64,000 bases of DNA from Streptomyces canus 299MFChir4.1 (GCF_000383615.1 NZ_KB911582.1:792811-856810), one strand, 5' to 3'; shown: positions 6,678 to 17,298, counted from the stretch's first letter. Translations and numbers: made by a program. Notes: generated by a model not told the origin, from the sequence alone.

Positions 6678-9298
6678 GCGGAGTCTCCGATCAGGGTGAG
6701 GAAGGCGTCTTCGAGGCGGCGGTGGGGCCCCACCGTCTCCACGGGGACCTCCAGCCGGACGAGGTCGGCGACCAGGCGTGCCGCGCTGCCGTCCGTGTCG
6801 AGTCGTACGAGGAGACCGTCGTCGGTGGTGAGCGCCGATGCCACGCCCGGCAGGGCCGCGACCTTCTCGGCCAGGGGCTCCTCGACCGGTACGGCCGTGC
6901 CGACCAGGAGGGTGTCGCCGGAGCCGACGATCTCGGCGACCGGGCCGGCCTGGACCAGCTTGCCGTGGTCCATGACGACGAGGTGGGTGCAGGACTGCTC
7001 GACCTCCGAGAGGAGGTGGCTGGAGACGATGACCGTGCGGCCGGCCGCCGCGTAGCGGATCATCACCTCGCGCATCTCGCGGATCTGCGGCGGGTCGAGA
7101 CCGTTGGTCGGTTCGTCGAGGATGAGCAGGTCCGGCAGGCCCAGCATGGCCTGGGCGATGGCCAGGCGCTGGCGCATGCCCTGGGAGTAGGTGCGCACCG
7201 CGCGGGCCAGCGCGTCGCCGAGACCGGCGATCTCCAGCGCCTCCTCCAGATGGGCGTCCTCGGGCGGGCGGCCGGTGGCCCGCCAGTACAGCTCCAGGTT
7301 CTCCCGGCCCGACAGGTGCGGGAGGAAGCCCGCGCCCTCGACGAAGGCGCCGACACGGGAGAGCACGGGGGCGCCGGGCGCGATCGCGTGGCCGAAGACG
7401 CGTACCTCGCCGCCGTCCGGCCTGATCAGGCCCATCAGCATGCGCAGGGTGGTGGTCTTGCCCGCGCCGTTCGGGCCGAGCAGGCCGAGGACCTGGCCCT
7501 TCTCGACGCGGAAGGACAGGTCGCGGACCGCGTAACGGTCGGCGGACTTGGCGTACCGCTTGCTCAAGCCGGTGATCTGCAGGGGGACTTCGGCCAGCTC
7601 GGGCTCGGGGGCGGCGGGGGCGGTCGTACGGCGGCGGCCCGTCACCACGAGGATCAGGGCGAGCACGGCGCCGGCCAGCGGGAGCCACCAGACCCAGGCG
7701 GGCAGGGGGGCCTGGGCGTTCTTCTCGCTGAGGGCGGTCGGGACGTTCAGGTCGCTCTTCAGGGAGACGCTGTACGTCGCCGGGGCCGTCGGTGAGGCGT
7801 AGCCGAGGTCCGTGGAGGCGAGGACCAGGCGGAGGCGGTGACCGTCCTCGATGTCGTGGTCGATCGCCGGGAGGGTGATCGTGACGTCCTTGCCGGCCTT
7901 GGCTCCCTCGCCCCTGATGGGCTCGACGAGTTGGGAGGGCAGCGTCTGCCGGCCGTTCGCGCCGACGTCGTACAGCTTGGCGAAGAGGACCGCGGCGTCG
8001 GTCGTCGACTTCACGTGGACGGTGACGGTGGGCGAGCCGGTGATCTGGAGGTCGTCCCTGACCGGGGCCGACTCGAAGGCGGCGTACTGGCCCGGGAAGT
8101 CGAGGGAGACGCCGACGCCGAGGGAGGAGAGCTGGGAGAGGCCGCCCCCGCCGAGGCCGGGGAGAGCCGAGACGGCGGGCGGACTGGCTCCGGCCGGGTT
8201 GGCGAAGTCCTGCTCACGGCCGGTCAGGGCGATCCTGTGGTCGTCGCCCTCCAGGCCCGGGTAGGTGTCGGCGGTGACGCCGGTGAGGCGGGTCTCGCCG
8301 TCGCCGGTGTCGGTGCCGAGGGTGCGGGTGACACGGAAGGCGGGGCCGGTGCCGGCGCTCTTGTCGTCCTTGAGATAGCGGTCGAACCAGTGCGTCACGC
8401 GGGACTGGACACGGCTCGTCTCCAGGTCGCCGCCGTCATGGCCGCCCGCGATCCAGTCGACGTCGACGGGGGCGCCGTTGGCGCGGATCGCCTTCGCGGC
8501 GGCGTCGGCCTGGTTCAGGGGGAAGAGGGAGTCCGTCTGGCCCTGGACGAGGAGGGTGGGGACCTTGATGTCCTTGGCGACGGCAGACGGGGAGCGCTCC
8601 TCCAGTATCTTCTCGGCCTGCGCGTCCGGGACGCCGGACTGGGCCACCCGCTGGTACATCGCGCAGATCTGCGGCTCGAACTTGGCGCAGCCGCCCGCCG
8701 AGTTGACGAAGATGCCGGCCCACAGCTTCTTGAAGACGCCGTTCGGGAAGAGGGCGTCCGAGAGGTTCCAGTACGTGATCGACGGGGCGATCGCGTCCAC
8801 GCGGTCGTCGTGGCCGGCGGCGAGGAGGGAGATCGCGCCGCCGTAGCTCGCGCCCGCCACGCCGACCCTGGGGTCGCCGGGCTTGTCGAGCTCGACCTGG
8901 GGCTGCTTCGCGAGCCAGTCGATGAGCCGGGAGACGTCGGCGACCTCGCCCTTCGGGTCGTTGAGGCCGACCTTGCCCGTCGACTTGCCGAAGCCTCGCG
9001 CCGACCAGGTCAGGACCGCGTAGCCGTCTCTCGCGAGGTCCTGTGCCTGTTGGCGTACGTCGTTCTTGCTGCCGCCGAAGCCGTGGCCCAGGAGGACCGC
9101 GGGGCGCCTTCCGGTGCCGTTCGTCGTGAAGTACGAGGTGTCGATGCGGACGCCGTCGATCGCCATGATCTGGTCCGCGCGGTGCACCGGGGGTGGGTCG
9201 TCTGAAGCGGCGGCCGTCCATGTCCCGGCGGCGGCGAGCACGACGACGGAGGCCGCGGCGGCGATCCACCGTGGCCTCCGGAGGCGTCGAAGATCCAT
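6674..9298 (-). CDS. Secreted S15/CocE-type hydrolase fused to an ABC transporter ATPase
   Basis: An 874-residue fusion. Residues 11-31 are a membrane or signal segment. Residues about 40-520 are an alpha/beta-hydrolase of the X-Pro dipeptidyl-peptidase (S15)/CocE type, with nucleophile motif GASYGG (S151), likely acid D256 (QTDSLF) and His H287 (GGHDGG), followed by the usual C-terminal jelly-roll region (about 350-520). A second membrane helix spans 535-553. Residues about 572-874 are an ABC ATPase: Walker A GPNGAGKT (608-615), signature YSQGM (704-708), Walker B LLILDEP (724-730), H-loop SSHLLSE. The topology implied is outside hydrolase, inside ATPase. The partner permease overlaps its stop codon. 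The hydrolase may process the exported or a sensed substrate; this is inference. No stop or frameshift separates the halves. Confidence 0.88.
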   Translation of the reverse strand: MDLRRLRRPRWIAAAASVVVLAAAGTWTAAASDDPPPVHRADQIMAIDGVRIDTSYFTTNGTGRRPAVLLGHGFGGSKNDVRQQAQDLARDGYAVLTWSARGFGKSTGKVGLNDPKGEVADVSRLIDWLAKQPQVELDKPGDPRVGVAGASYGGAISLLAAGHDDRVDAIAPSITYWNLSDALFPNGVFKKLWAGIFVNSAGGCAKFEPQICAMYQRVAQSGVPDAQAEKILEERSPSAVAKDIKVPTLLVQGQTDSLFPLNQADAAAKAIRANGAPVDVDWIAGGHDGGDLETSRVQSRVTHWFDRYLKDDKSAGTGPAFRVTRTLGTDTGDGETRLTGVTADTYPGLEGDDHRIALTGREQDFANPAGASPPAVSALPGLGGGGLSQLSSLGVGVSLDFPGQYAAFESAPVRDDLQITGSPTVTVHVKSTTDAAVLFAKLYDVGANGRQTLPSQLVEPIRGEGAKAGKDVTITLPAIDHDIEDGHRLRLVLASTDLGYASPTAPATYSVSLKSDLNVPTALSEKNAQAPLPAWVWWLPLAGAVLALILVVTGRRRTTAPAAPEPELAEVPLQITGLSKRYAKSADRYAVRDLSFRVEKGQVLGLLGPNGAGKTTTLRMLMGLIRPDGGEVRVFGHAIAPGAPVLSRVGAFVEGAGFLPHLSGRENLELYWRATGRPPEDAHLEEALEIAGLGDALARAVRTYSQGMRQRLAIAQAMLGLPDLLILDEPTNGLDPPQIREMREVMIRYAAAGRTVIVSSHLLSEVEQSCTHLVVMDHGKLVQAGPVAEIVGSGDTLLVGTAVPVEEPLAEKVAALPGVASALTTDDGLLVRLDTDGSAARLVADLVRLEVPVETVGPHRRLEDAFLTLIGDSA

Positions 9299-9439
9299 GA
9301 TTCAACGGTACGGGGTGAAGCTGTCGGGGACTTATCTACTGGGGGCTGAACTCGGGGCCATCCTGGGGGTGGATGGGGGTGCGTGGTGTACAGCAGGTGC
9401 GGTACGGCTACGAGCTCGGGGGGTCCTGCTTTTGGCCGT

Positions 9440-9537
9440 CTGCTGCGCCGTTGTGGCTGGTCGCGCCCACGCGGCGGAGCCGCAAATCGATACAGCCCCG
9501 CGCCCCTTTTCGCCCCTGCGGGGCGATCAAGGGGCGA
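9440..9537. repeat. Streptomyces intergenic GC-rich repeat (variant)
   Basis: The 239-bp gap between the fusion gene and the permease has no gene. It holds a GGCTGGTCGCGCCCACGCGG block and AGCCCCGCGCCCCTTTT, then the small palindrome CGCCCCTGCGGGGCG (9511-9525). The GCGCCCC core recurs in the intergenic elements at 24391 and 42850. It may also end transcription of the permease, which stops at 9538. Confidence 0.5.
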
Positions 9538-10929
9538 TCAGTCCTGCGGAATTGAGACCAGCCACCTGGTGTCCCGGCGGGGGCGGAGGTAGAGGGCCCA
9601 GTAGATAGTGGCCGCTGCCGTGATCCCTCCCGTCCATACCAAGTACTCCGTCTCCTGCTGGGTCAGGATGTAGGCCAGTACCGCTATCAGGAGGATCGGC
9701 ATGGCCGGCCAGAGCGGCATGCGCCAGGCCGGGGTGTGCTTGTGGTGGGGGCGGCGGGAGAGAAGGGCCGCCACCGCGACCAGCAGGTACATGCCCGTCA
9801 CCGAGACGCCGGTGACGCCGTACAACGTGTCCAGGTTCACGAAGCACAGGGCCGCTCCCGGGATGCCCACCGCAAGGGTGGCGACCCACGGGGAGCCGAA
9901 GCGGCCGAGCTTGGCGAAGACGGTGTTGACCGGGGAGGGCCAGGCCTTGTCCCGTGCCGAGGCGAAGAGGACGCGGGAGTTCTGGATGACCATGACGATG
10001 CCGGCGTTGATGATCGCGAGGGCGACGCACAGGCTGACGAAGGTGCCGACCGCGGAGTTGGACCAGGCCGTGACCATGGTGCTGATGTCGCCGCCGGTCA
10101 GTTCGGTCAGGTCGGAGGCGCCCAGGGTGATCGCGGCCACCGGCACCAGGATGATCACGGTGGAGATGGCGAGGGTGGCCAGGACCGTGCGGGCCACGTT
10201 GCGGCGGGGGTTCTCCAGTTCCTCCGAGAGGTAGACGGCGGTCGAGAATCCCTGGGTGACGAAGAGGGCGATGGCCAGACCGGAGACCACGAGCATGGCC
10301 GTCACCGGGTCCGTGCCGCCGTGCGCGTCCGCCACCTGCAGGGACAGGAGGCTGCTCGGGCCGCGTACCGCGTGAGTGAAGCCCAGCAGCGCCACCACGG
10401 CCGCCGCGATCACCTCCAGGACCAGGAAGACGCCGGTGATCCACGCGTTGGCGCGCAGGTCGAGGAGGCCGGCGAGGGTGGCCAGGAGCATGACTCCGGC
10501 GCCCGCCAGGGAGGGGTCGAGGTGGATCACCGGGGCCAGGTAGTCCGCCGTGCCCATCGCGATCACCGGCGGGACGATCATGACGACCAGGAGGGAGAGC
10601 ACGAAGACGAGCCAGCCCGCGAGTCGTCCCGCCAGCGTCGAGACGATGGCGTACTCACCGCCCGCGCTGGGGATGAGGGTGCCCAGCTCCGAGTAGCAGA
10701 ACGCCACGGCGATGCAGAGCAGGGAGCCGATGGCGATCGTCAGGGCGGTGGCGGTGCCGAGCGAGCCGAAGAGGTCGGGGACGACCACGAAGAGGGTCGA
10801 GGCCGGGGTGACGCACGACAGGGTGAGGAGGGTGCCGCCGACCACGCCGATGGAACGGTTGAGCTTGGCGTGGCCGTGCTCCGGTGCCTGGGCGACGACG
10901 GTGTCGGCGGGGCGGAGGGTGTCGGTCAT
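9538..10929 (-). CDS. APC-family amino acid permease
   Basis: A 463-residue amino acid/polyamine permease with about twelve membrane helices, beginning after a 25-residue cytoplasmic tail (LNRSIGVVGGTLLTLSCVTPAS). The first helix carries the GG-rich motif typical of the APC superfamily, and the segment YSELGTLIPSAGGEYAIV is the well-conserved helix 2-3 region. It should take up an amino acid or amine by proton symport. The start is ATG 10929. A long near-perfect palindrome (10965-11005) sits directly upstream and is probably an operator. It follows the iol operon in the same direction but a strong hairpin (11050-11076) separates them, so it is probably its own unit. Substrate unknown. Confidence 0.9.
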   Translation of the reverse strand: MTDTLRPADTVVAQAPEHGHAKLNRSIGVVGGTLLTLSCVTPASTLFVVVPDLFGSLGTATALTIAIGSLLCIAVAFCYSELGTLIPSAGGEYAIVSTLAGRLAGWLVFVLSLLVVMIVPPVIAMGTADYLAPVIHLDPSLAGAGVMLLATLAGLLDLRANAWITGVFLVLEVIAAAVVALLGFTHAVRGPSSLLSLQVADAHGGTDPVTAMLVVSGLAIALFVTQGFSTAVYLSEELENPRRNVARTVLATLAISTVIILVPVAAITLGASDLTELTGGDISTMVTAWSNSAVGTFVSLCVALAIINAGIVMVIQNSRVLFASARDKAWPSPVNTVFAKLGRFGSPWVATLAVGIPGAALCFVNLDTLYGVTGVSVTGMYLLVAVAALLSRRPHHKHTPAWRMPLWPAMPILLIAVLAYILTQQETEYLVWTGGITAAATIYWALYLRPRRDTRWLVSIPQD

Positions 10930-10964
10930 GGTGCTGCATGCAACCCCGACGAAACCAGCACGTC

Positions 10965-11005
10965 AATGGCCCTCCTGCTACGGATTTCGTAGCTGGAGGG
11001 CCATT
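10965..11005. promoter_or_regulatory. 41-bp near-perfect palindrome upstream of the permease
   Basis: AATGGCCCTCC (10965-10975) is the exact reverse complement of 10995-11005; after one T/T mismatch GCTACG (10977-10982) pairs with CGTAGC (10988-10993) around GATTT. The left arm overlaps a TTGACG hexamer (10966-10961, minus strand), a possible -35 box for the permease. It sits upstream of a start codon with no preceding coding region reading into it, which favours an operator over a terminator. Confidence 0.55.
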
Positions 11006-11049
11006 TAGTTGCCGTTTACGTCAGAAACTGGCCGTCACTGCCGCGCTTC

Positions 11050-11076
11050 GGTGTCCTGCGGGAACCGCAGGACACC
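11050..11076 (-). terminator. Hairpin after the iol operon
   Basis: GGTGTCCTGCGG (11050-11061) pairs perfectly over 12 bp with 11065-11076 across a 3-nt loop, 15 bp downstream of the iolA stop. No T run follows in the leftward direction (a T run precedes it), which is common for Streptomyces terminators. Confidence 0.65.
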
Positions 11077-11090
11077 GCCGGGAAAAAACC

Positions 11091-12593
<1,503 letters not shown>

Positions 12594-12609
12594 GACCGAG
12601 TACTCCTTT

Positions 12610-14520
12610 TCACAGATGGCGGCGTCGGGTTGAGACGTGCCGTTCGTACAGCTCACGGGCCTTCACCGCGGACGCGCGCGTCGCGGTCTCGGCCACAGGA
12701 ACATCCCACCAGGCCTGCGCCGGAGGCGCGCCCGACACTGTGTCTGCCGTTTCCGTCTCGACGTAGACACATGTGGGAGTGTCGGCGGCCCGCGCCTCTT
12801 CGAGGGCGGCGCGCAGGTCCCGTACGGTCTTCGCGCGCAGCACACGCATGCCGAGGCTGGCCACGTTGGCGGCCAGGTCCACCGGCAGCGGAGCGCCCGT
12901 GTAGGTGCCGTCGTCGGACTGGAAGCGGTACGCCGTGCCGAACCGTTCGCCGCCGACCGACTCGGACAGGCCGCCGATGGAGGCGTAGCCGTGGTTCTGG
13001 ATCAGGAGGAGCTTGATCGCGATGCCCTCCTGTACGGCCGTGACGATCTCCGTCGGCATCATCAGGTACGTTCCGTCGCCGACCAGCGCCCAGACGTTGC
13101 GGTCGGGAGCGGCCATCTTCACACCGATCGCGGCCGGGATCTCGTAGCCCATGCAGGAGTAGCCGTACTCCAGGTGGTACTGGTCCCTCGACCGGGCGCG
13201 CCACAGCTTGTGCAGGTCGCCGGGGAGGGAGCCGGCCGCGTTGATGATCACGTCGGACTCGTCCACGAGCGCGTCCAGAGCGCCGAGGACCTGCGGCTGG
13301 GTCGGCCTGATGTCGGGCTCGTCGGCCTCGTAGCAGGCGTCGACGCGCTGCTCCCAGCGCTCCTTGTCGAGCGTGTACTCGTCGACGTACACGTCCGGGA
13401 CACGGTGCGCGTGCAGCTGGAGTGCCTCGGTGAGCTCCGTCAGACCGCTGCGGGCGTCCGCGACCAGCGGTGTCCCGGCGAGCTTGTGGCCGTCGTAGGG
13501 CGCGATGTTGAGGTTGAGGAAGCGGACGCCGTCGCCCGCGAAGAGGGTGCCGGAGGCCGTCGTGAAGTCGGTGTACCGGGTGCCGACGCCGATCACCAGG
13601 TCGGCCTGGCGGGCGAGTTCGTTGGCGGTGGCGGTGCCGGTGTGGCCGACGCCGCCGACGTCCTGGGGGTGGTCGTGGCGCAGGGAGCCCTTGCCGGCCT
13701 GGGTGGAGGCGACCGGGATGCCGGTGGCGTCCGCGAACTCGGCGAGGGCCTCCTCGGCGCGGCTGTGGTGGACTCCGCCTCCGGCGACGAGGAGGGGGCG
13801 CTGGGCGTTGCGGATCGCGTGGACTGCTTCGGCGAGTTCGGTCGGGTCGGCGCCCGGACGTCGTACGACCCAGGTGCGCTCGGCGAAGAACTCGTCCGGC
13901 CAGTCGTACGCCTCGGCCTGGACGTCCTGCGGGAGGGCGAGGGTCACGGCGCCGGTCTCGACGGGGTCGGTGAGGACGCGCATCGCCTGGAGGGCGGCCG
14001 GGATCAGGGCCTCCGGGCGGGTGACGCGGTCGAAGTACTTCGACACCGGGCGCAGACAGTCGTTGACCGATATGTCACCGGCGTACGGGACTTCGAGCTG
14101 CTGGAGGACCGGGTCGGCGACGCGGGTGGCGAAGATGTCGCCCGGCAGGAGCAGGACGGGGAGGTGATTGATGGTCGCGAGGGCCGCGCCCGTCACCAGG
14201 TTGGTGGCGCCCGGGCCGATGGAGGTCGTGACCGCGTGCGTGGAGAGGCGGTTCGACTGGCGCGCGTAGCCGACGGCCGCGTGCACCATGGACTGCTCGT
14301 TGCGGCCCTGGTGGAAGGGCATGACGGGGGGCGTGGGGGGTGTCCCCCCACTGGGCACGGTGCCGTACTCGACGAGCGCCTGGCCGAGGCCCGCGACATT
14401 GCCGTGGCCGAAGATGCCCCAGGTCGCGGAGATCAACCGCTGTCGTACGCCGTCGCGTTCGGTGTACTGGGCGGCCAGGAAGCGGACCAGTGCTTGTGCG
14501 ACAGTCAGGCGGGTGGTCAT
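12610..14520 (-). CDS. iolD: 3D-(3,5/4)-trihydroxycyclohexane-1,2-dione hydrolase
   Basis: A 636-residue thiamine-diphosphate enzyme that opens the inositol ring intermediate THcHDO to 5-deoxy-glucuronate. The N-terminal ThDP domain carries NEQSMVHAAVGYARQ, the middle domain has AGGGVHHSRAEEAL, and the C-terminal domain shows the ThDP/Mg motif beginning G481-D482-G483 and ending IQNHGYASIG. Length matches IolD. ATG 14520 overlaps the iolB stop (ATGA) and follows CGGAGGGG. The next gene, iolA, starts 16 bp after its stop, so iolB-iolD-iolA are coupled. Confidence 0.94.
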   Translation of the reverse strand: MTTRLTVAQALVRFLAAQYTERDGVRQRLISATWGIFGHGNVAGLGQALVEYGTVPSGGTPPTPPVMPFHQGRNEQSMVHAAVGYARQSNRLSTHAVTTSIGPGATNLVTGAALATINHLPVLLLPGDIFATRVADPVLQQLEVPYAGDISVNDCLRPVSKYFDRVTRPEALIPAALQAMRVLTDPVETGAVTLALPQDVQAEAYDWPDEFFAERTWVVRRPGADPTELAEAVHAIRNAQRPLLVAGGGVHHSRAEEALAEFADATGIPVASTQAGKGSLRHDHPQDVGGVGHTGTATANELARQADLVIGVGTRYTDFTTASGTLFAGDGVRFLNLNIAPYDGHKLAGTPLVADARSGLTELTEALQLHAHRVPDVYVDEYTLDKERWEQRVDACYEADEPDIRPTQPQVLGALDALVDESDVIINAAGSLPGDLHKLWRARSRDQYHLEYGYSCMGYEIPAAIGVKMAAPDRNVWALVGDGTYLMMPTEIVTAVQEGIAIKLLLIQNHGYASIGGLSESVGGERFGTAYRFQSDDGTYTGAPLPVDLAANVASLGMRVLRAKTVRDLRAALEEARAADTPTCVYVETETADTVSGAPPAQAWWDVPVAETATRASAVKARELYERHVSTRRRHL

Positions 14521-15332
14521 CGGTACCCCTCCGTGTGGTCCGGGTGGAAGCAGATCCGCCACTCCCGCGTCTCACCCGGTCCCGCCATGACGTTGAGGTA
14601 GTACATGTCGTGGCCGGGCTGGGCGACGGACGGGCCGTGCCATCCGTCGGGGACGAGGACGGCGTCGCCGGAGCGGACCTCGGCGAGGACGTCGGATCCG
14701 CCCTCACGGGAGGGAGATACGCGCTGATAGCCGAAACCGTTCGGGCCGTCGATCTCGAAGTAGTAGATCTCCTCCAACTCGGCTTCCGCACCGGGCCGGT
14801 GCTCGTCGTGCTTGTGCGGCGGGTACGAGGACCAGTTGCCGCCGGGGGTGACCACCTCGACGGCGATGAGCTTGTCGCAGTCGAAGGCGTCGGCGGAGGC
14901 GAAGTTGCGGACGTGCCGCAACTGGGTGCCGCTGCCGCGGTCTTCGACGGGGACCTCCGGCGCGGGGCCGTAGCGGGCGGGGAGTCGTCGCTCGCACTTC
15001 GCTCCTGCCAGGGCGAAGCGGCCTCCCGCGCCGGAGGCGATCGATGCCTGGGCGTCCCGGGGCACGTACGCGAAGTCCGAGACTCCGGCGAACACGCTTT
15101 CCCGGCCCAGGAGTTGGAACTCTTCGGTACCTGTGCGGACGGTACAGCCGCCTTCCAGCGGAAGCACGATCCACTCGCTGTCACCCGTGGTGAAGGTGTG
15201 CGTGCCGCCGGCTGCCAGCTCGACGATCCGCAGGCTGCTGTGGGTCCAGCCGGCCCGCTTGGGGTCGATGTCCACGGTGTACTGGGCGTTGGTCGAGGCA
15301 CCCTTGGGGACGTACAGCTCGTTCTGTGTCAT
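14517..15332 (-). CDS. iolB: 5-deoxy-glucuronate isomerase
   Basis: A 271-residue bicupin metalloenzyme that isomerises 5-deoxy-D-glucuronate to 2-deoxy-5-keto-D-gluconate, the substrate of IolC. The KduI/IolB signature region is visible: SSYPPHKHDEHRP (metal-binding histidines) and EIYYFEIDGPNGFGYQRV, then GWHGPSVAQPGHDMYYLNVMAG near the C-terminus. The start is ATG 15332 (MTQNELYVPKGAS), and the stop overlaps iolD by 4 bp. Cytoplasmic; part of the leftward iol operon. Confidence 0.95.
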   Translation of the reverse strand: MTQNELYVPKGASTNAQYTVDIDPKRAGWTHSSLRIVELAAGGTHTFTTGDSEWIVLPLEGGCTVRTGTEEFQLLGRESVFAGVSDFAYVPRDAQASIASGAGGRFALAGAKCERRLPARYGPAPEVPVEDRGSGTQLRHVRNFASADAFDCDKLIAVEVVTPGGNWSSYPPHKHDEHRPGAEAELEEIYYFEIDGPNGFGYQRVSPSREGGSDVLAEVRSGDAVLVPDGWHGPSVAQPGHDMYYLNVMAGPGETREWRICFHPDHTEGYR

Positions 15333-15342
15333 GCGGCGGCCC

Positions 15343-16314
15343 TCACAGCAGTCCTACGGCGGTGTCCACGGCGGCGGCCACGTCGCCGTCCGCCGGATAC
15401 AGCAGCGAGCGGCCGACCACCAGGCCGCGCACGGTGGGCAGTTGGAGGGCGCCGCGCCACTTCTCGTACGCGCCGTCCTGGTCGTCGCCGACCTCGCCGC
15501 CCAGCAGCACGGCGGGCAGCGTGGAGGCGGCCATGACCTCGCCCATGTCGTCGGGGTTGTCGCAGACCGGGACCTTGAGCCAGGTGTAGGCCGAACTGCC
15601 GCCCAGGCCGGAGGCGATGGCGATCGACTTGGTGACGGCCTCGGCGGACAGGTCGTTCCTGACCTTGCCCTCGGTGGTACGGCCGCTGATGAACGGCTCG
15701 ACGAAGACGGGGAGCCGGCGTGCGGCCATGTCGTCGATGGCGCGGGCCGTGGACTCCATGGTGGTCAGGGAGCCCGGGTCGTCGTAGTCGATGCGCAGGA
15801 GCAGCTTGCCGGCGTCGAAGCCGAGGCGCTCCATGTCCTCGGGGCGGTGGCCGGTGAAGCGGTCGTCGAGTTCGAAGCTCGCGCCCTGGAGGCCGCCGCG
15901 GTTCATGGAGCCCATGACGACCTTGCCGTCGAGGGCGCCGAGCAGCAGCAGGTCGTCCAGGATGTCTGCGGTGGCGAGGACGCCGTCGACGCCGGGGCGG
16001 GACAGCGCGAGGCAGAGGCGTTCGAGCAGGTCGGCTCGGTTGGCCATGGCCATGCGGTTGCCGCCGACGCCGAGCGCGCCCCGGGCGGGGTGGTCGGCGG
16101 CGACGATCATCAGTCGGCCGCTGCCGTTCAGCAGCGGCCTGCGGGTACGGCGGGCCGCCGCCTCGGCGATCGCCTCGGGGCGTTCGGCGCGCAGGCGCAC
16201 GAGTTCGGTGATGTCGACGGCCGGGGCGGGGGTCGTGCCAGGCGTCGCGGTCATGCCGAGGCAGCCCGTGTCGTACGTCTCGTCGGCGGCCTGACCGCGC
16301 TTGCGCCCGCTCAC
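15343..16314 (-). CDS. Aldolase-like (beta/alpha)8 protein of the iol operon (Cgl0159 family)
   Basis: A 323-residue TIM-barrel protein related to DeoC/LacD class I aldolases, recalled as the Cgl0159 family found beside iolC in actinobacteria. Seen: LNGSGRLMIVAADHPARG at the first strand, KLLLRIDYDDPGS, LPVFVEPFISG and WLKVPVCDNPD, where the lysine of WLKVP could be the Schiff-base residue. Its probable role is the aldol cleavage of 2-deoxy-5-keto-gluconate-6-phosphate, the IolJ step for which no other gene is present; this is inference. GTG 16314 is preferred because it overlaps the iolC stop (GTGA) with GGGAG upstream; ATG 16254 has no ribosome site. Ten base pairs separate it from iolB. 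Confidence 0.82.
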   Translation of the reverse strand: MSGRKRGQAADETYDTGCLGMTATPGTTPAPAVDITELVRLRAERPEAIAEAAARRTRRPLLNGSGRLMIVAADHPARGALGVGGNRMAMANRADLLERLCLALSRPGVDGVLATADILDDLLLLGALDGKVVMGSMNRGGLQGASFELDDRFTGHRPEDMERLGFDAGKLLLRIDYDDPGSLTTMESTARAIDDMAARRLPVFVEPFISGRTTEGKVRNDLSAEAVTKSIAIASGLGGSSAYTWLKVPVCDNPDDMGEVMAASTLPAVLLGGEVGDDQDGAYEKWRGALQLPTVRGLVVGRSLLYPADGDVAAAVDTAVGLL

Positions 16315-17261
16315 TTGACCGCTCCCGCCGCGACCGCGTCCTCGATCTCGGTGACCGTCGGCATCGCCGAGCTGCACTCGAGGCGGGAGGCGACGATGGC
16401 GCCGGCCGCGTTGGCGTGCCGCATGATCTTCTCCAGGTCCCAGCCGGCGAGGAGGCCGTGGCACAGGGAGCCGCCGAAGGCGTCACCGGCGCCGAGGCCG
16501 TTGAGGACGTTCACGGGCAGGGGCGGGACCTCGGCCTCGTTGCCCTTGCTGTCGACGGCGAGGACGCCCTTGGGGCCCTGCTTGACGACCGCGAGCTCGA
16601 CACCGGCGTCCAGCAGCGCCTGGGCCGCCTCGCGGGGCGTGCGCACTCCGGTGGCGACCTCCACCTCGTCGAGGTTTCCGACGGCGACGGTGGTGTGCTT
16701 GAGGGCTTCGGCGTAGAAGGGGCGGGCGGCCTCCGGGTCCTTCCAGAACATGGGCCGCCAGTCCAGGTCGAAGACGGTGAGGCCCGCCTTGTCACGGTGG
16801 GCGAGGGCCGCCAGGGTCGCCGTACGGCTGGGCTCCTCGCTCAGTCCGGTGCCGGTGACCCAGAAGACGCTCGCCTCGCGGATCGCGTCGAGGTCCAGCT
16901 CGTGGGCGTCGATCTCCAGATCCGGGGCCTTGGGCTGCCGGTAGAAGTACAGCGGGAAGTCGTCCGGCGGAAAGACCTCGCAGAAGGTGACCGGGGTCGG
17001 CAGGCCCGGGACCGGGGTGACCCAGCGGTCGTCCACGCCGAAGCCCTGGAGGGCCCCGTGCAGATAGGTGCCGAAGGGGTCGTCGCCGGTGCGGGTGATC
17101 ACCGCGGTGCGCCGTCCCAGGCGGGAGGCGGCGACCGCGACGTTCGTCGCCGAGCCCCCGAGGAACTTGCCGAAGGACGTCACCTGCGGCAGCGGGACAC
17201 CGGTCTGGAGTGGATACAGGTCCACACCGATCCGCCCCATGGTGATCAGGTCGTACCCCAT
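16311..17261 (-). CDS. iolC: 5-dehydro-2-deoxygluconokinase
   Basis: A 316-residue PfkB-family sugar kinase phosphorylating 2-deoxy-5-keto-gluconate in inositol degradation. It has the N-terminal PfkB region (GKFLGGSATNVAVAASRLG) and the C-terminal signature NGLGAGDAFGGS with catalytic base D260. First gene of the leftward iol operon; its start at ATG 17261 lies about 30 bp from the predicted transcription start of a strong promoter (17299-17328). Its stop overlaps the GTG of the next gene. Other PfkB substrates are possible in isolation, but the iolB and iolD neighbours make the assignment firm. Confidence 0.93.
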   Translation of the reverse strand: MGYDLITMGRIGVDLYPLQTGVPLPQVTSFGKFLGGSATNVAVAASRLGRRTAVITRTGDDPFGTYLHGALQGFGVDDRWVTPVPGLPTPVTFCEVFPPDDFPLYFYRQPKAPDLEIDAHELDLDAIREASVFWVTGTGLSEEPSRTATLAALAHRDKAGLTVFDLDWRPMFWKDPEAARPFYAEALKHTTVAVGNLDEVEVATGVRTPREAAQALLDAGVELAVVKQGPKGVLAVDSKGNEAEVPPLPVNVLNGLGAGDAFGGSLCHGLLAGWDLEKIMRHANAAGAIVASRLECSSAMPTVTEIEDAVAAGAVK

Positions 17262-17298
17262 CGGCTTCCCTTCGTACCTGCGTCGGCTCTCCCGAGCG

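Noticed and set aside
4095..7055. 986-codon rightward open frame opposite the VWA and ABC genes
   Set aside because: Antisense shadow of high-GC genes, Val/Gly/Ala-rich with no motif, while the other strand encodes recognisable proteins.
10965..11005. Palindrome as a terminator of the permease or iol genes
   Set aside because: It lies upstream of the permease start, and the iol operon already has a hairpin at 11050-11076 before it; an operator fits better.
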